A stretch of 64,000 nucleotides of DNA from Pseudomonas mosselii. GTDB taxonomy: Bacteria > Pseudomonadota > Gammaproteobacteria > Pseudomonadales > Pseudomonadaceae. Every line of letters begins with the position of its first letter. The first letter of the stretch is position 1. Location of the stretch: positions 161,447 through 225,446 of the forward strand of contig NZ_VAUO01000009.1 in the NCBI RefSeq assembly GCF_005796105.1, read 5' to 3'. Below the pieces are notes generated by a model, which saw nothing but the letters and a program-made list of their open reading frames with translations, was not told the origin of the DNA and searched no databases. The translations under genes and the position numbers were made by a program. Of the stretch, positions 25,590-33,244 are shown in pieces.

Positions 25590-27244
25590 ACTTGCGCCTG
25601 AGCTTCGCCCAAGCCAGCGCCACCGGCCCTCGCGAGGAAAACCAGGACGCCCTGCGCCTGGTCACTCCGGCGCCGGAGCTGGCGGCCAGCAAGGGCTACC
25701 TGTTTGCCCTGGCCGATGGTGTGAGCCAGTGCGCCGACGGCGGATTGGCGGCGCGCGCCAGCTTGCAGGCGCTAGCCCTGGACTATTACGCCACCCCCGC
25801 GACCTGGGGCGTGGCACAGGCACTGGACAAGTTGCTGCTGGCGCAGAACCGCTGGTTGCGCGCCCAAGGCAACGGCCAGCCTCTGCTGACCACCCTCAGC
25901 GCCTTGGTGCTGCGCGGACGACGCTTCACGCTCGCCCACGTCGGCGACTGTCGGGTCTACCGCTGGCAGGCCGGACGCCTGCAATGCCTGAGCGAGGACC
26001 ACGTCTGGGACCAACCCGGCATGCAGCACGTGCTTAAGCGTGCCCTGGGCCTGGACCAGCACCTGCTGGTGGACTACCGCGAGGGCGAGTTGAACGAGGG
26101 CGAACGCTTCGTTTTGCTCAGCGATGGGGTCTGGGCCTGTTTGGGCGATCAACGCATCCAGACCATCTTGCGCGAGCACCCCGATCTGCAGGAGGCCGCC
26201 GATACCCTGGTAGCCACCGCTCACCACGCAGGCAGCCAGGACAACGCCAGCGCGCTGCTGGTCCAGGTCGATGCCGTGGGCGCCGCCAATCTCGGCGATA
26301 CCCTTGCACAATTGCAGCACTGGCCGCTGCCCGGCGCCCTGCGCGAGGGCCAATTGATCGATGGCTGGCAGGTTGGCAGCCTGCTGGCCCACAGCCGTCA
26401 GGCGCTGCTGTACAGGGTCCAGGACAGCCAGGGCCAGCCCTGGCTGCTCAAGACCCTGCCCCAGGCCCGCGACCAGGAACCCGGCGCGGCCCAGGCACTG
26501 TTGCTGGAGGAGTGGTTCCTGCGTCGGTTGGCGGGCCGCCACTTTCCTGAAGTGCACCCCGCCGGGCAACGTCAGCACCTGTATTACCTGATGCGCGAGT
26601 ACCCCGGACTTACCCTCGCCGGGCACCCGCCGATGCCGCTGGCCCAATGGCTGGAAGTCGCCCGGCAGCTGTTGCAGGCGGTGGGGGTGCTGCACCGACG
26701 CAACCTGCTGCACCGTGACATCAAGCCCGACAACCTGCACTTGGGCAGCGATGGTCAGTTGCGCCTATTGGATTTCGGCCTGGCCTACTGCCCTGGCCTG
26801 TCCGAAGATCCGCCCAACGCACTGCCCGGCACCCCGTCGTTCATTGCCCCAGAGGCCTTCGAAGGCGCCCCTCCAGGCCCCCGCCAGGACTTGTACGCGG
26901 CGGGCGTGACACTCTACAGATTGCTCACCGGACACTACCCCTACGGCGAAGTCGAAGCCTTCCAGCGCCCGCGCTTCGGCGTGCCGATCAATCCCGCGCG
27001 CTACCGGCCGGACCTTCCAGAATGGCTGCAACGCAACCTGTTGCAGGCGGTGGCCGCGGAGCCTGCACAGCGCTTCGAGACCGCTGAGCAATGGTTGCTG
27101 TTGCTCGAACGTGGCGATCGCCAGGAATCGGTAGAACGTCCACGCCCGCTACTGGAACGCGAACCGCTCAAAGTGTGGCGCACCATCGCCCTACTGGCGC
27201 TGGCGCTGAATCTGCTGTTGCTGCTAGTGCTGCTCAAGCACTGA
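25586..27244 (+). CDS. PP2C phosphatase-Ser/Thr kinase fusion protein
   Basis: This 552-residue protein joins a PP2C phosphatase domain (about 1-235, ENQDAL, FALADGVSQCADGG and AHVGDCRVYRW) to a Hanks-type kinase (about 260-520). The kinase has the catalytic loop HRDIKPDN (376-383) and DFG (396-398). The C-terminus is a membrane helix (about 534-551). Both enzymatic halves look intact. It overlaps nasA by ATGA, so it is made with the transporter. In P. aeruginosa the same kinase sits between nasA and nirBD. Its substrate is unknown; regulation of nitrate uptake or reduction is a reasonable guess. Confidence 0.9.
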   Translation: MNLRLSFAQASATGPREENQDALRLVTPAPELAASKGYLFALADGVSQCADGGLAARASLQALALDYYATPATWGVAQALDKLLLAQNRWLRAQGNGQPLLTTLSALVLRGRRFTLAHVGDCRVYRWQAGRLQCLSEDHVWDQPGMQHVLKRALGLDQHLLVDYREGELNEGERFVLLSDGVWACLGDQRIQTILREHPDLQEAADTLVATAHHAGSQDNASALLVQVDAVGAANLGDTLAQLQHWPLPGALREGQLIDGWQVGSLLAHSRQALLYRVQDSQGQPWLLKTLPQARDQEPGAAQALLLEEWFLRRLAGRHFPEVHPAGQRQHLYYLMREYPGLTLAGHPPMPLAQWLEVARQLLQAVGVLHRRNLLHRDIKPDNLHLGSDGQLRLLDFGLAYCPGLSEDPPNALPGTPSFIAPEAFEGAPPGPRQDLYAAGVTLYRLLTGHYPYGEVEAFQRPRFGVPINPARYRPDLPEWLQRNLLQAVAAEPAQRFETAEQWLLLLERGDRQESVERPRPLLEREPLKVWRTIALLALALNLLLLLVLLKH

Positions 27245-27260
27245 ATAAGTAGACACCGCG

Positions 27261-27308
27261 CCCCTGTAGCAGCGGCCTCGTGCCGCGAAGGGCTGCGCAG
27301 CAGCCCCA
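27261..27308. repeat. REP-like intergenic element
   Basis: This resembles a repeated extragenic element common in the P. putida group. It holds two hairpins: a 5-bp stem at 27272-27276/27282-27286 and a 7-bp stem at 27290-27296/27300-27306. I recognise it from memory; copy number cannot be measured here. Confidence 0.5.
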
Positions 27309-27370
27309 GGTGCATGGGGCTGAGATCCTGGGGGACGTTGTTTGCCTTGAGAAATTTCACGCAAAGAAAA

Positions 27371-27388
27371 ACCCGGCCAAGGCCGGGT
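27371..27388. terminator. Bidirectional terminator of oprF
   Basis: A perfect 8-bp stem (27371-27378 with 27381-27388) is flanked by A residues on one side and T residues on the other. It can stop transcripts from oprF on the minus strand and from the kinase gene on the plus strand. Confidence 0.9.
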
Positions 27389-27410
27389 TTTTCGTGAAGC
27401 ATCAAACCAA

Positions 27411-28448
27411 TTACTTGGCCTGGGCTTCTACCTGAGCTTCTACGCGACGGTTAACGGCGCGGCCAGCTTCGGTGGCGTTGTCGGCGACCGGACGGGTCTC
27501 ACCGTAGCCAACCGAGTCAACACGGCTCGATTCGATGCCGTACTGCTGGGTCAGGACTTGTTTGACAGCGTTGGCACGACGCTCGGACAGCTTCTGGTTG
27601 TAAGCGTCTGGACCAACGGAGTCAGTGTGACCTTCCACGGTGGTGGTGGTCTGTGGGTACTGCTTCATGAAGTCAGCCAGGTTCTTGATGTCGCCGTAGC
27701 TGTTTGGCTTGACGACCGACTTGTCGAAGTCGAACTTGACGTCCAGCTCAACGCGAACGACTTCGGCAACAGCCGGGCAGCCGTCAGCGTCAACGGTAAC
27801 GTTGGCTGGGGTGTCAGGGCACTTGTCGACGTTGTCGCAGACGCCATCGTTGTCGCTGTCGGAGCAGACTTCGGCAACTGGAGCAGGAGCAGCTTCAGCA
27901 GTGCGCTGTGGGCTGCCACCGAAGTTCAGGCCGATACCAACGCTCGGGGCCCACTCGGTGTCGCCCTGGTCGATGTTGTACTGGGCTTCAACGCCAGCAC
28001 GGGCGTAGAACATGTCGGTGATGTACCACTTGGCGCCAGCGCCAACGTTGGCGAAGGTGGACTGGTTACGACCACCACGGCCGGTCTGGCCCAGGGACTG
28101 GTGCGAGAAACCAGCCGATACGTACGGACGGATGGCGTCGTACGGGTTGTTGAAGTGGTAAACGGCATCCAGGGCGGTGTTCGAGCCCTTGATGTTCTTG
28201 CCGTCTTCGCCACGAGCGTTGTGTACTTCGTCGTAGCCCAGACGCAGTTCAACGTCGTCGGTCAAGAAGTAACCGATCGAGCCGCCGAACAGGTTGCCGT
28301 CGTTTTTGAAGTCGCGCTGGCTGTCGAAGAATTCTTTCTTGTAGAAGCCTTCAACTTCGACGGCGCCTTGACCTTGTGCCAGAGCGCCGAACGAAGCGGC
28401 GGCTACAAGCGAACCAATGGCCAAGCCCAAGGTGTTTTTCAGTTTCAT
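27411..28448 (-). CDS. oprF: Major outer-membrane porin OprF
   Basis: This 345-residue OmpA-family protein is the main non-specific porin and a structural link to peptidoglycan. It has a signal peptide (cleavage after about residue 24, GALA), an eight-stranded N-terminal barrel (about 25-185), a calcium-like linker with four cysteines (CSDSDNDGVCDNVDKC) and a C-terminal OmpA peptidoglycan-binding domain (about 235-340, VEGHTDSVGPDAYNQKLSERR). SigX lies upstream on the same strand, 110 bp away, and is known in Pseudomonas to drive part of its transcription. Confidence 0.97.
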   Translation of the reverse strand: MKLKNTLGLAIGSLVAAASFGALAQGQGAVEVEGFYKKEFFDSQRDFKNDGNLFGGSIGYFLTDDVELRLGYDEVHNARGEDGKNIKGSNTALDAVYHFNNPYDAIRPYVSAGFSHQSLGQTGRGGRNQSTFANVGAGAKWYITDMFYARAGVEAQYNIDQGDTEWAPSVGIGLNFGGSPQRTAEAAPAPVAEVCSDSDNDGVCDNVDKCPDTPANVTVDADGCPAVAEVVRVELDVKFDFDKSVVKPNSYGDIKNLADFMKQYPQTTTTVEGHTDSVGPDAYNQKLSERRANAVKQVLTQQYGIESSRVDSVGYGETRPVADNATEAGRAVNRRVEAQVEAQAK

Positions 28449-28558
28449 CCGTTAAATCCCCATCTGGTGATAGTTAAGCAGTCCCACCAAAATCCGGGGG
28501 ACAACTCGACGGCTAGTCTAGCAGACCCAGCCGAATCGTTAGAGATATTTGCTGGCGA

Positions 28559-29149
28559 CTAAGTTTCAGTCAAACCTGCAAATTTCTCCCGAAGCTTGTC
28601 GAGCGCACGTTTGTATCGCATTTTCGTGGCGCTCAGGCCCATGTGCATGATGTCGGCGATCTCCTGGAACTCCAGCTCTGCGACAAATCGCAGCACCAGG
28701 ATCTCGCGGTCGATCGGGTTGACGTGCACAAGCCATTTATCCAGCCCGCCTTTTTCTTCGACTTTCGGTGCCTTCTCCTCGGACGCCTCTTCTACAGGGT
28801 CCAGGCTCAAGGCATCCATCAGCCGACGTTTACGACGCTCCTTGCGGTACTGGGTGATGCATTCGTTGTAGGTGATGCTGTAGAGCCAGGTCTTGAACTT
28901 GGATTTGCCCTCGAAGTTCTTCAACCCGTACAGCACCTTGAGCATCACTTCCTGACAGACATCGTCGGCATCGCGATCGTTCCCCAGATAACGCGCGCAC
29001 ACATTGAACAGCGTGCGCTGGTAACGGCGCATCAGCTCTTCGTAGGCGCGCGTCACATGGAACAGCTCCTCATGCGAACGCGCCACCAGCTCCTCGTCGG
29101 TGAGTTCACGTGGGTCGTAGCGCATGGGCGGCGTGTGGACTTTATTCAA
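28559..29149 (-). CDS. sigX: ECF sigma factor SigX
   Basis: This 196-residue ECF-type sigma factor has region 2 (RTLFNVCARYLGNDRDADDVCQEVML, about 45-75) and region 4 (DREILVLRFVAELEFQEIADIM, about 148-170). It matches SigX of other pseudomonads almost throughout. It directs RNA polymerase to oprF and to genes for fatty-acid and envelope homeostasis. The start is TTG 29149 (MNKVHTPP), as in homologues; ATG 29125 is an alternative. No anti-sigma gene is adjacent. The neighbouring CmpX channel is thought to feed membrane-tension signals to it. Confidence 0.94.
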   Translation of the reverse strand: MNKVHTPPMRYDPRELTDEELVARSHEELFHVTRAYEELMRRYQRTLFNVCARYLGNDRDADDVCQEVMLKVLYGLKNFEGKSKFKTWLYSITYNECITQYRKERRKRRLMDALSLDPVEEASEEKAPKVEEKGGLDKWLVHVNPIDREILVLRFVAELEFQEIADIMHMGLSATKMRYKRALDKLREKFAGLTET

Positions 29150-29238
29150 AACGGATCGGGCCGACAGTCAGGTCAGTGTCGCCGCTCAGCCCCAGGGGCC
29201 GATTTTTGCGGCGGCATACATTAACAGCTTTTGGGCGA

Positions 29239-30063
29239 TTAGCGGCTTTTCACACGCTGCTCGAGCAGGACACGATTAGACAGCGAGACCAGTTCGCCCT
29301 CATCGGTCAGCAGGGTCGTCTTGACCGTGCCGATCTCTTCGATATGGCCTTCTACCTCGCCAATCTGCACGTGTTGGCCGACCTGGAACAGTTCGCGCAC
29401 GTAGATACCGGCCAGGATTTGCCCGGCAATTTCGCGGCTACCCAGGCCCATGGCCAGCGCAACGGCCAGACCAACGGTAATCAAACCGATCACGATCACG
29501 TGGTTGAGCAGGTCGGTCTTGACCTCAAGCTGACTGATCGCCACCGAAATACTGATGATGATCACCAGGCCCTGGACGATACGCCCAAGCCCTGCGGAAT
29601 ACTCAAGACCGATCCCCTCGGCCGCGCCGCGCACCAAGCCGTTGGCCACTTGCGCCAGCAACACGCCAGCCAGCAGCACGAGGGCTGCGCCAAACACCTT
29701 GGGCAGGTACAGGGCGAGCATGTCGAGGGTCGCCGACACGCGCTCAAGGCCCAGGGATTCGGCCGCCGAGACCAGGAAGATCAACAGCACGAACCAGTAC
29801 ACGATCTTGCCGATCAGGGTGGAAATCGGGACCTGGATGCCCACCCGGGCGAGCATCTTGGTCAAGCCGGTGCCGCTCATCAGGCGGTCCAGGCCGAACT
29901 TGGCGAGCAGCTTGGACAGCAAGGTGTCCAGCAGCTTGGCAACGACGAAGCCCAACAGCACCACGACCAGCGCGCCGAACAGGTTGGGGATGAAGTTCGC
30001 CACCTTGGTCCAAAGGGCAGTCATGGCAGTGACCAGACTCTGGGTCCAGAGATCGAGTTCCAT
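29239..30063 (-). CDS. cmpX: Mechanosensitive-channel family protein CmpX
   Basis: This 274-residue inner-membrane protein belongs to the small MscS-like group. It has about four hydrophobic helices, then the beta-domain ending LTDEGELVSLSNRVLLEQRV, characteristic of MscS soluble domains. The sequence follows Pseudomonas CmpX closely. ATG 30063 is preferred over TTG 30069. It lies between crfX and sigX and is probably co-transcribed with crfX (2-bp gap). CmpX is linked to SigX activity and to membrane homeostasis in P. aeruginosa and P. fluorescens. Confidence 0.9.
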   Translation of the reverse strand: MELDLWTQSLVTAMTALWTKVANFIPNLFGALVVVLLGFVVAKLLDTLLSKLLAKFGLDRLMSGTGLTKMLARVGIQVPISTLIGKIVYWFVLLIFLVSAAESLGLERVSATLDMLALYLPKVFGAALVLLAGVLLAQVANGLVRGAAEGIGLEYSAGLGRIVQGLVIIISISVAISQLEVKTDLLNHVIVIGLITVGLAVALAMGLGSREIAGQILAGIYVRELFQVGQHVQIGEVEGHIEEIGTVKTTLLTDEGELVSLSNRVLLEQRVKSR

Positions 30064-30065
30064 AT

Positions 30066-30314
30066 TCAATCGGCCTTATCTACAGTTTTGCGGGTAGCGG
30101 TGCGACGCACCGGCGCGACATGCGCCGAGCCATTATTGACAGCGATCAGCAGCGCCTGGCTCCAACGGCCCAGCAGACTGAACAGATCACCCGCACCAAC
30201 CTGACGGTTGGCGGTCTTGAGCACGCGACCCAGGCATGCGGCATCGTCACGGTCCTCACCGGACGGTGACGCCTTGAGCAGGTCGCGCAGGGATTCTTCA
30301 AACGGATCGTGCAT
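30066..30314 (-). CDS. crfX: CrfX-like small protein
   Basis: This 82-residue protein begins MHDPFEESLRDLLKAS and has a basic C-terminus (VAPVRRTATRKTVDK). Position and size identify it as CrfX, the small gene between cmaX and cmpX in Pseudomonas. ATG 30314 has GAGGTG five bases upstream. No membrane segment or known fold is evident. The function is not established; it is thought to take part in the SigX/CmpX network. Confidence 0.75.
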   Translation of the reverse strand: MHDPFEESLRDLLKASPSGEDRDDAACLGRVLKTANRQVGAGDLFSLLGRWSQALLIAVNNGSAHVAPVRRTATRKTVDKAD

Positions 30315-30419
30315 AGGCACCTCGCGCAATGTGAGTCAGAGACGAGATCGCCGCGCAATCGGTCACACATTGCCCTGCGGCATCTGTGCCAAGCGCGCAC
30401 CTACCTGCACGCACGCTCT

Positions 30420-31415
30420 TTATACCCACTTCAATGTACGCAGCAGCCACCACTGCCCCAACGCCAATCCCAGCACGATCAGGCTGGCGACCAAAAACCC
30501 ATAGGGACTGCTGGCGCCAGGGATGCCGCCAACGTTGATACCCAGCAACCCGGTAACGAAGCTCATGGGCAGGAAGATGCAGGTGATGATGCCGAAACGG
30601 TACATGGTGCGGTTCATCCGCTCGCTGCGCCGCCGGTCTTCGCTCTCCAGCACCAATGCTGCGCGCTCACGTGCCAGCTCGAGTTCTTCGAGGTAGCGGA
30701 TCAGGCTGTTGTTCAGCTCGTTCCAATAATCGGCAGCAGGGTCGGCGAACCAGCTGCACTTGTTGCGCGACAGCTGCGCGTAGATGTCCCGCTGCGGGGC
30801 GAGAAAGCGGCGTAGGCCTGCGGCCCGGCGACGGATCTGTTGCAGGCTACCGTGCTCAGGGGAATACCGTTCGTCGGTTTCCACCTTCTCTTCTTCCTCA
30901 TCGACCGCCTCGGACAATTCGCTGACCAGCGCTTGGACCTTCTCGGTCAACAGCTCGCCCATCAGCAGTAACAACTCGGACGACGACTTGGGCCCGCGCC
31001 CTTCATCCAGTTGCTGGAGCACCTCGTCACTGGCGCGCAACGGCCGCAGGCGCAGCGAGATAACCCGCTGCGCCTCGGCGAAAATACGCACCGAGACCAT
31101 GTCTTCAGGCTCGGCGCCAGGGTTGAGGTTGACCCCACGCAGAAACAGCAGCATTTGCTCGTTGGCCATCTGCAGCAGCCGCGGGCGGGTATTTTCCTCC
31201 AGCAGCAAGTCGCAGGCGAACGCGCTCAGGCCGCTGTCTTGCAGCAGCCAGGTACGGGTCTGGGGATGACTGCGGTCCCAGTGCAACCAGAGGCTTTCCT
31301 GCGTCTGCAATTGCAGGCTGTCCAATTCGGTACGGGCGATCGCACGTGCGCCCCCCTTACCATCGAGCACCAAGGCATGCACCAGCCCCCACTGCGCGTT
31401 GTCTTCCTCGAACAT
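30420..31415 (-). CDS. cmaX: CorA/ZntB-family divalent-metal transporter CmaX
   Basis: This 331-residue protein has the long charged helical cytoplasmic domain of the CorA/ZntB family and two C-terminal membrane helices (about 268-290 and 300-322). Between them sits the pore motif as GIN (LLGINVGGIPG), the ZntB-type version of GMN. It should move Mg2+ or Zn2+; the variant motif leaves the ion open. ATG 31415 has GGAG six bases upstream. It leads the cmaX-crfX-cmpX-sigX-oprF block. Confidence 0.88.
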   Translation of the reverse strand: MFEEDNAQWGLVHALVLDGKGGARAIARTELDSLQLQTQESLWLHWDRSHPQTRTWLLQDSGLSAFACDLLLEENTRPRLLQMANEQMLLFLRGVNLNPGAEPEDMVSVRIFAEAQRVISLRLRPLRASDEVLQQLDEGRGPKSSSELLLLMGELLTEKVQALVSELSEAVDEEEEKVETDERYSPEHGSLQQIRRRAAGLRRFLAPQRDIYAQLSRNKCSWFADPAADYWNELNNSLIRYLEELELARERAALVLESEDRRRSERMNRTMYRFGIITCIFLPMSFVTGLLGINVGGIPGASSPYGFLVASLIVLGLALGQWWLLRTLKWV

Positions 31416-31442
31416 CAAAGCTCCATCAGCGCACCTGGCGCA

Positions 31443-31934
31443 TCACTCCGGCATTTTCAGCGGGCTTGGCGAGACGATCACGCCATTGTTGTCGGCATAC
31501 ACGTACTCCCCCGGACGGAACGTCACCCCGGCGAAGGTCACGGCGACGTTCAGATCGCCAACGCCGCGCTTGTCGGTCTTCATCGGATGGCTGGCCAGGG
31601 CCTGCACGCCCACATTGGTCTGGATCAGCACATCCACGTCGCGCACACAGCCATAGATCAGCAAACCTTCCCAGCCATTCTTGGCCGCTTTCTCGGCAAG
31701 CATGTCACCCAGCAGCGCGCGGCGCAGCGAACCGCCACCGTCGACCACCAACACCTTACCGGTGCCGTCGAGTTCGACCTGCTCCTTGACCCGCGAGTTG
31801 TCCTCGAAGCACTTGATCGTGACGATCTGGCCACCGAACGAATCGCGGCCACCGAAGTTGCTGAACATCGGGTCGAGCACCTGAACCAGGTCCGGGTAGG
31901 CGTCGCACAGGTCGGGCGTTACGTAATGCTGCAT
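31443..31934 (-). CDS. rraA: RraA-family protein (RNase E regulator / HMG aldolase fold)
   Basis: This 163-residue protein matches RraA/MenG (MQHYVTPDLCDAYPDLVQVL, VVDGGGSLRRALLGDM, GCVRDVD). In E. coli RraA binds RNase E and its degradosome partners and slows RNA decay. Members with the same fold are also 4-hydroxy-4-methyl-2-oxoglutarate aldolases, and the G-x-x-R-D element needed for that is present (GCVRDVD). AGGAG lies just before ATG 31934. It sits between the hydrolase and cmaX on the same strand. Confidence 0.88.
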   Translation of the reverse strand: MQHYVTPDLCDAYPDLVQVLDPMFSNFGGRDSFGGQIVTIKCFEDNSRVKEQVELDGTGKVLVVDGGGSLRRALLGDMLAEKAAKNGWEGLLIYGCVRDVDVLIQTNVGVQALASHPMKTDKRGVGDLNVAVTFAGVTFRPGEYVYADNNGVIVSPSPLKMPE

Positions 31935-32066
31935 GGCAAGCTCCTGTCAGTCATAACGAAAGCGGGTGTGAAGCCAAGGCTACACCGCCCGCCCCCGCCA
32001 GTCATCCAAGACCCAGCAGTCAGCTCGCTGTTCGCCCGTATCGGTCCTTCGCGCAGGCGGCCTGCG

Positions 32067-33059
32067 TCAGGCCGCTGCCACCGGCTCAGCCGCCACGGTC
32101 GAGGGATGCACGGCCAGCAGTGGATCGTGCAACCAGCGCTCAACCAATGGCCACACCTGGGCCTGCGCGGCCTTGCTGACCAGCATGTCGACATGCCCGA
32201 ATGCCTCGAAGCCTTCCTCGCGCCCCAGGCGCAGGAACTGCTTGGCATCGCCGCCGAACTGCTCGAACAGCTTGCGACACGCCCACACCGGGTCCTGGAA
32301 GTCCCCCGCACCGGCCACCGCCAGCAACGGCACTTCGACCTCGGCAAGACCCGCCCACCAATCGTGGTCCTTGTCGCCAAAGCGGCCGAACAGGCTGTTC
32401 CAACGCAGGCTCTCCAGGGCCAGGCCGATTGGCTCGTCCTCCGGGCCCCGTTTGAGGCGCGAGCCGGAAATCTGCGCGAAGCGCTTGAGCAGCAGCTTCG
32501 CGCCCCACGCCACCGGCGGCACCTTGAGCGGCCAATAGACGCGGCTGACCTGGCTGCCGAACAGCGCCACACTGGCCACGCGCTCACGGCCCAGGTAACC
32601 GCCACCCAGCGCCGCCGCCAGGGTCGTGCCGCCCAGGGAATGGCCCAACCAGTGCGGCACCTGCCGGGTCTGTTCATGGACGAAGGCGCCAATCACCGGC
32701 AGGTCGTAGCGCGCGTAGTCAGCCACGCGGTTGTGCCGCCAGTCGCGATTGCGCGGCGACAAGCCATGGCCACGCATCTCCGGGATCCATACATCGAACC
32801 CGGCGCGGGCCAGGGCCGCCCCCAGGCCGATACCCTTGGGCGAGAACCAGAAGCGGCGATTGGAAAAGCTGCCGTGCAAAAGAATGACCGGCACGCCCTG
32901 AGCACGCTGCTGGTCGGCAAGGCCCAGACGGGTGACGGCGATTTCGACGCTCGCATCGGGGCTGTTGCCGGCCTTGATCCGGTAGACGTCTTCACTGAGG
33001 TCGCCACGGCGCTCGGCACTGAGCAACGCGACGGGAAATTGGGTACTGCTGCTTTGCAT
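32067..33059 (-). CDS. Alpha/beta-fold hydrolase
   Basis: This 330-residue cytoplasmic protein has the oxyanion-hole motif LLHGSF (about 60-65) and the nucleophile elbow GHSLGG with Ser141. The acid and base are probably in the C-terminal third (VAGAGDFQDPV and FGHVDMLVS). There is no signal peptide. The substrate is unknown; the family covers lipases, esterases and C-C hydrolases. It is transcribed away from ppsA with a 185-bp gap that holds an 18-bp inverted repeat. Confidence 0.85.
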   Translation of the reverse strand: MQSSSTQFPVALLSAERRGDLSEDVYRIKAGNSPDASVEIAVTRLGLADQQRAQGVPVILLHGSFSNRRFWFSPKGIGLGAALARAGFDVWIPEMRGHGLSPRNRDWRHNRVADYARYDLPVIGAFVHEQTRQVPHWLGHSLGGTTLAAALGGGYLGRERVASVALFGSQVSRVYWPLKVPPVAWGAKLLLKRFAQISGSRLKRGPEDEPIGLALESLRWNSLFGRFGDKDHDWWAGLAEVEVPLLAVAGAGDFQDPVWACRKLFEQFGGDAKQFLRLGREEGFEAFGHVDMLVSKAAQAQVWPLVERWLHDPLLAVHPSTVAAEPVAAA

Positions 33060-33087
33060 GAATTCACGAACTTGTAGGGGATGAAAA

Positions 33088-33204
33088 CGTGGGAGCGGCG
33101 GTTCGGCGCCCCGACATGCCGGGCGATAGCATCAGGCCAGCGCCCTAGTGTCTGCGCTGACGCCATCGCAAAGCAAGTCGCAGCGTCGAACCGCCGCTCC
33201 CACG
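33088..33204. repeat. 18-bp perfect inverted repeat pair
   Basis: Bases 33088-33105 and 33187-33204 are exact reverse complements, 81 bases apart. The arms contain the GGGAGCGGC core seen in P. putida extragenic repeats. They flank most of the gap between ppsA and the hydrolase gene, and may be a terminator region or a two-armed REP unit. Confidence 0.65.
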
Positions 33205-33244
33205 AATCGCTGCACGGGCGCCAACGGCACCCGTGATCAGTCCA

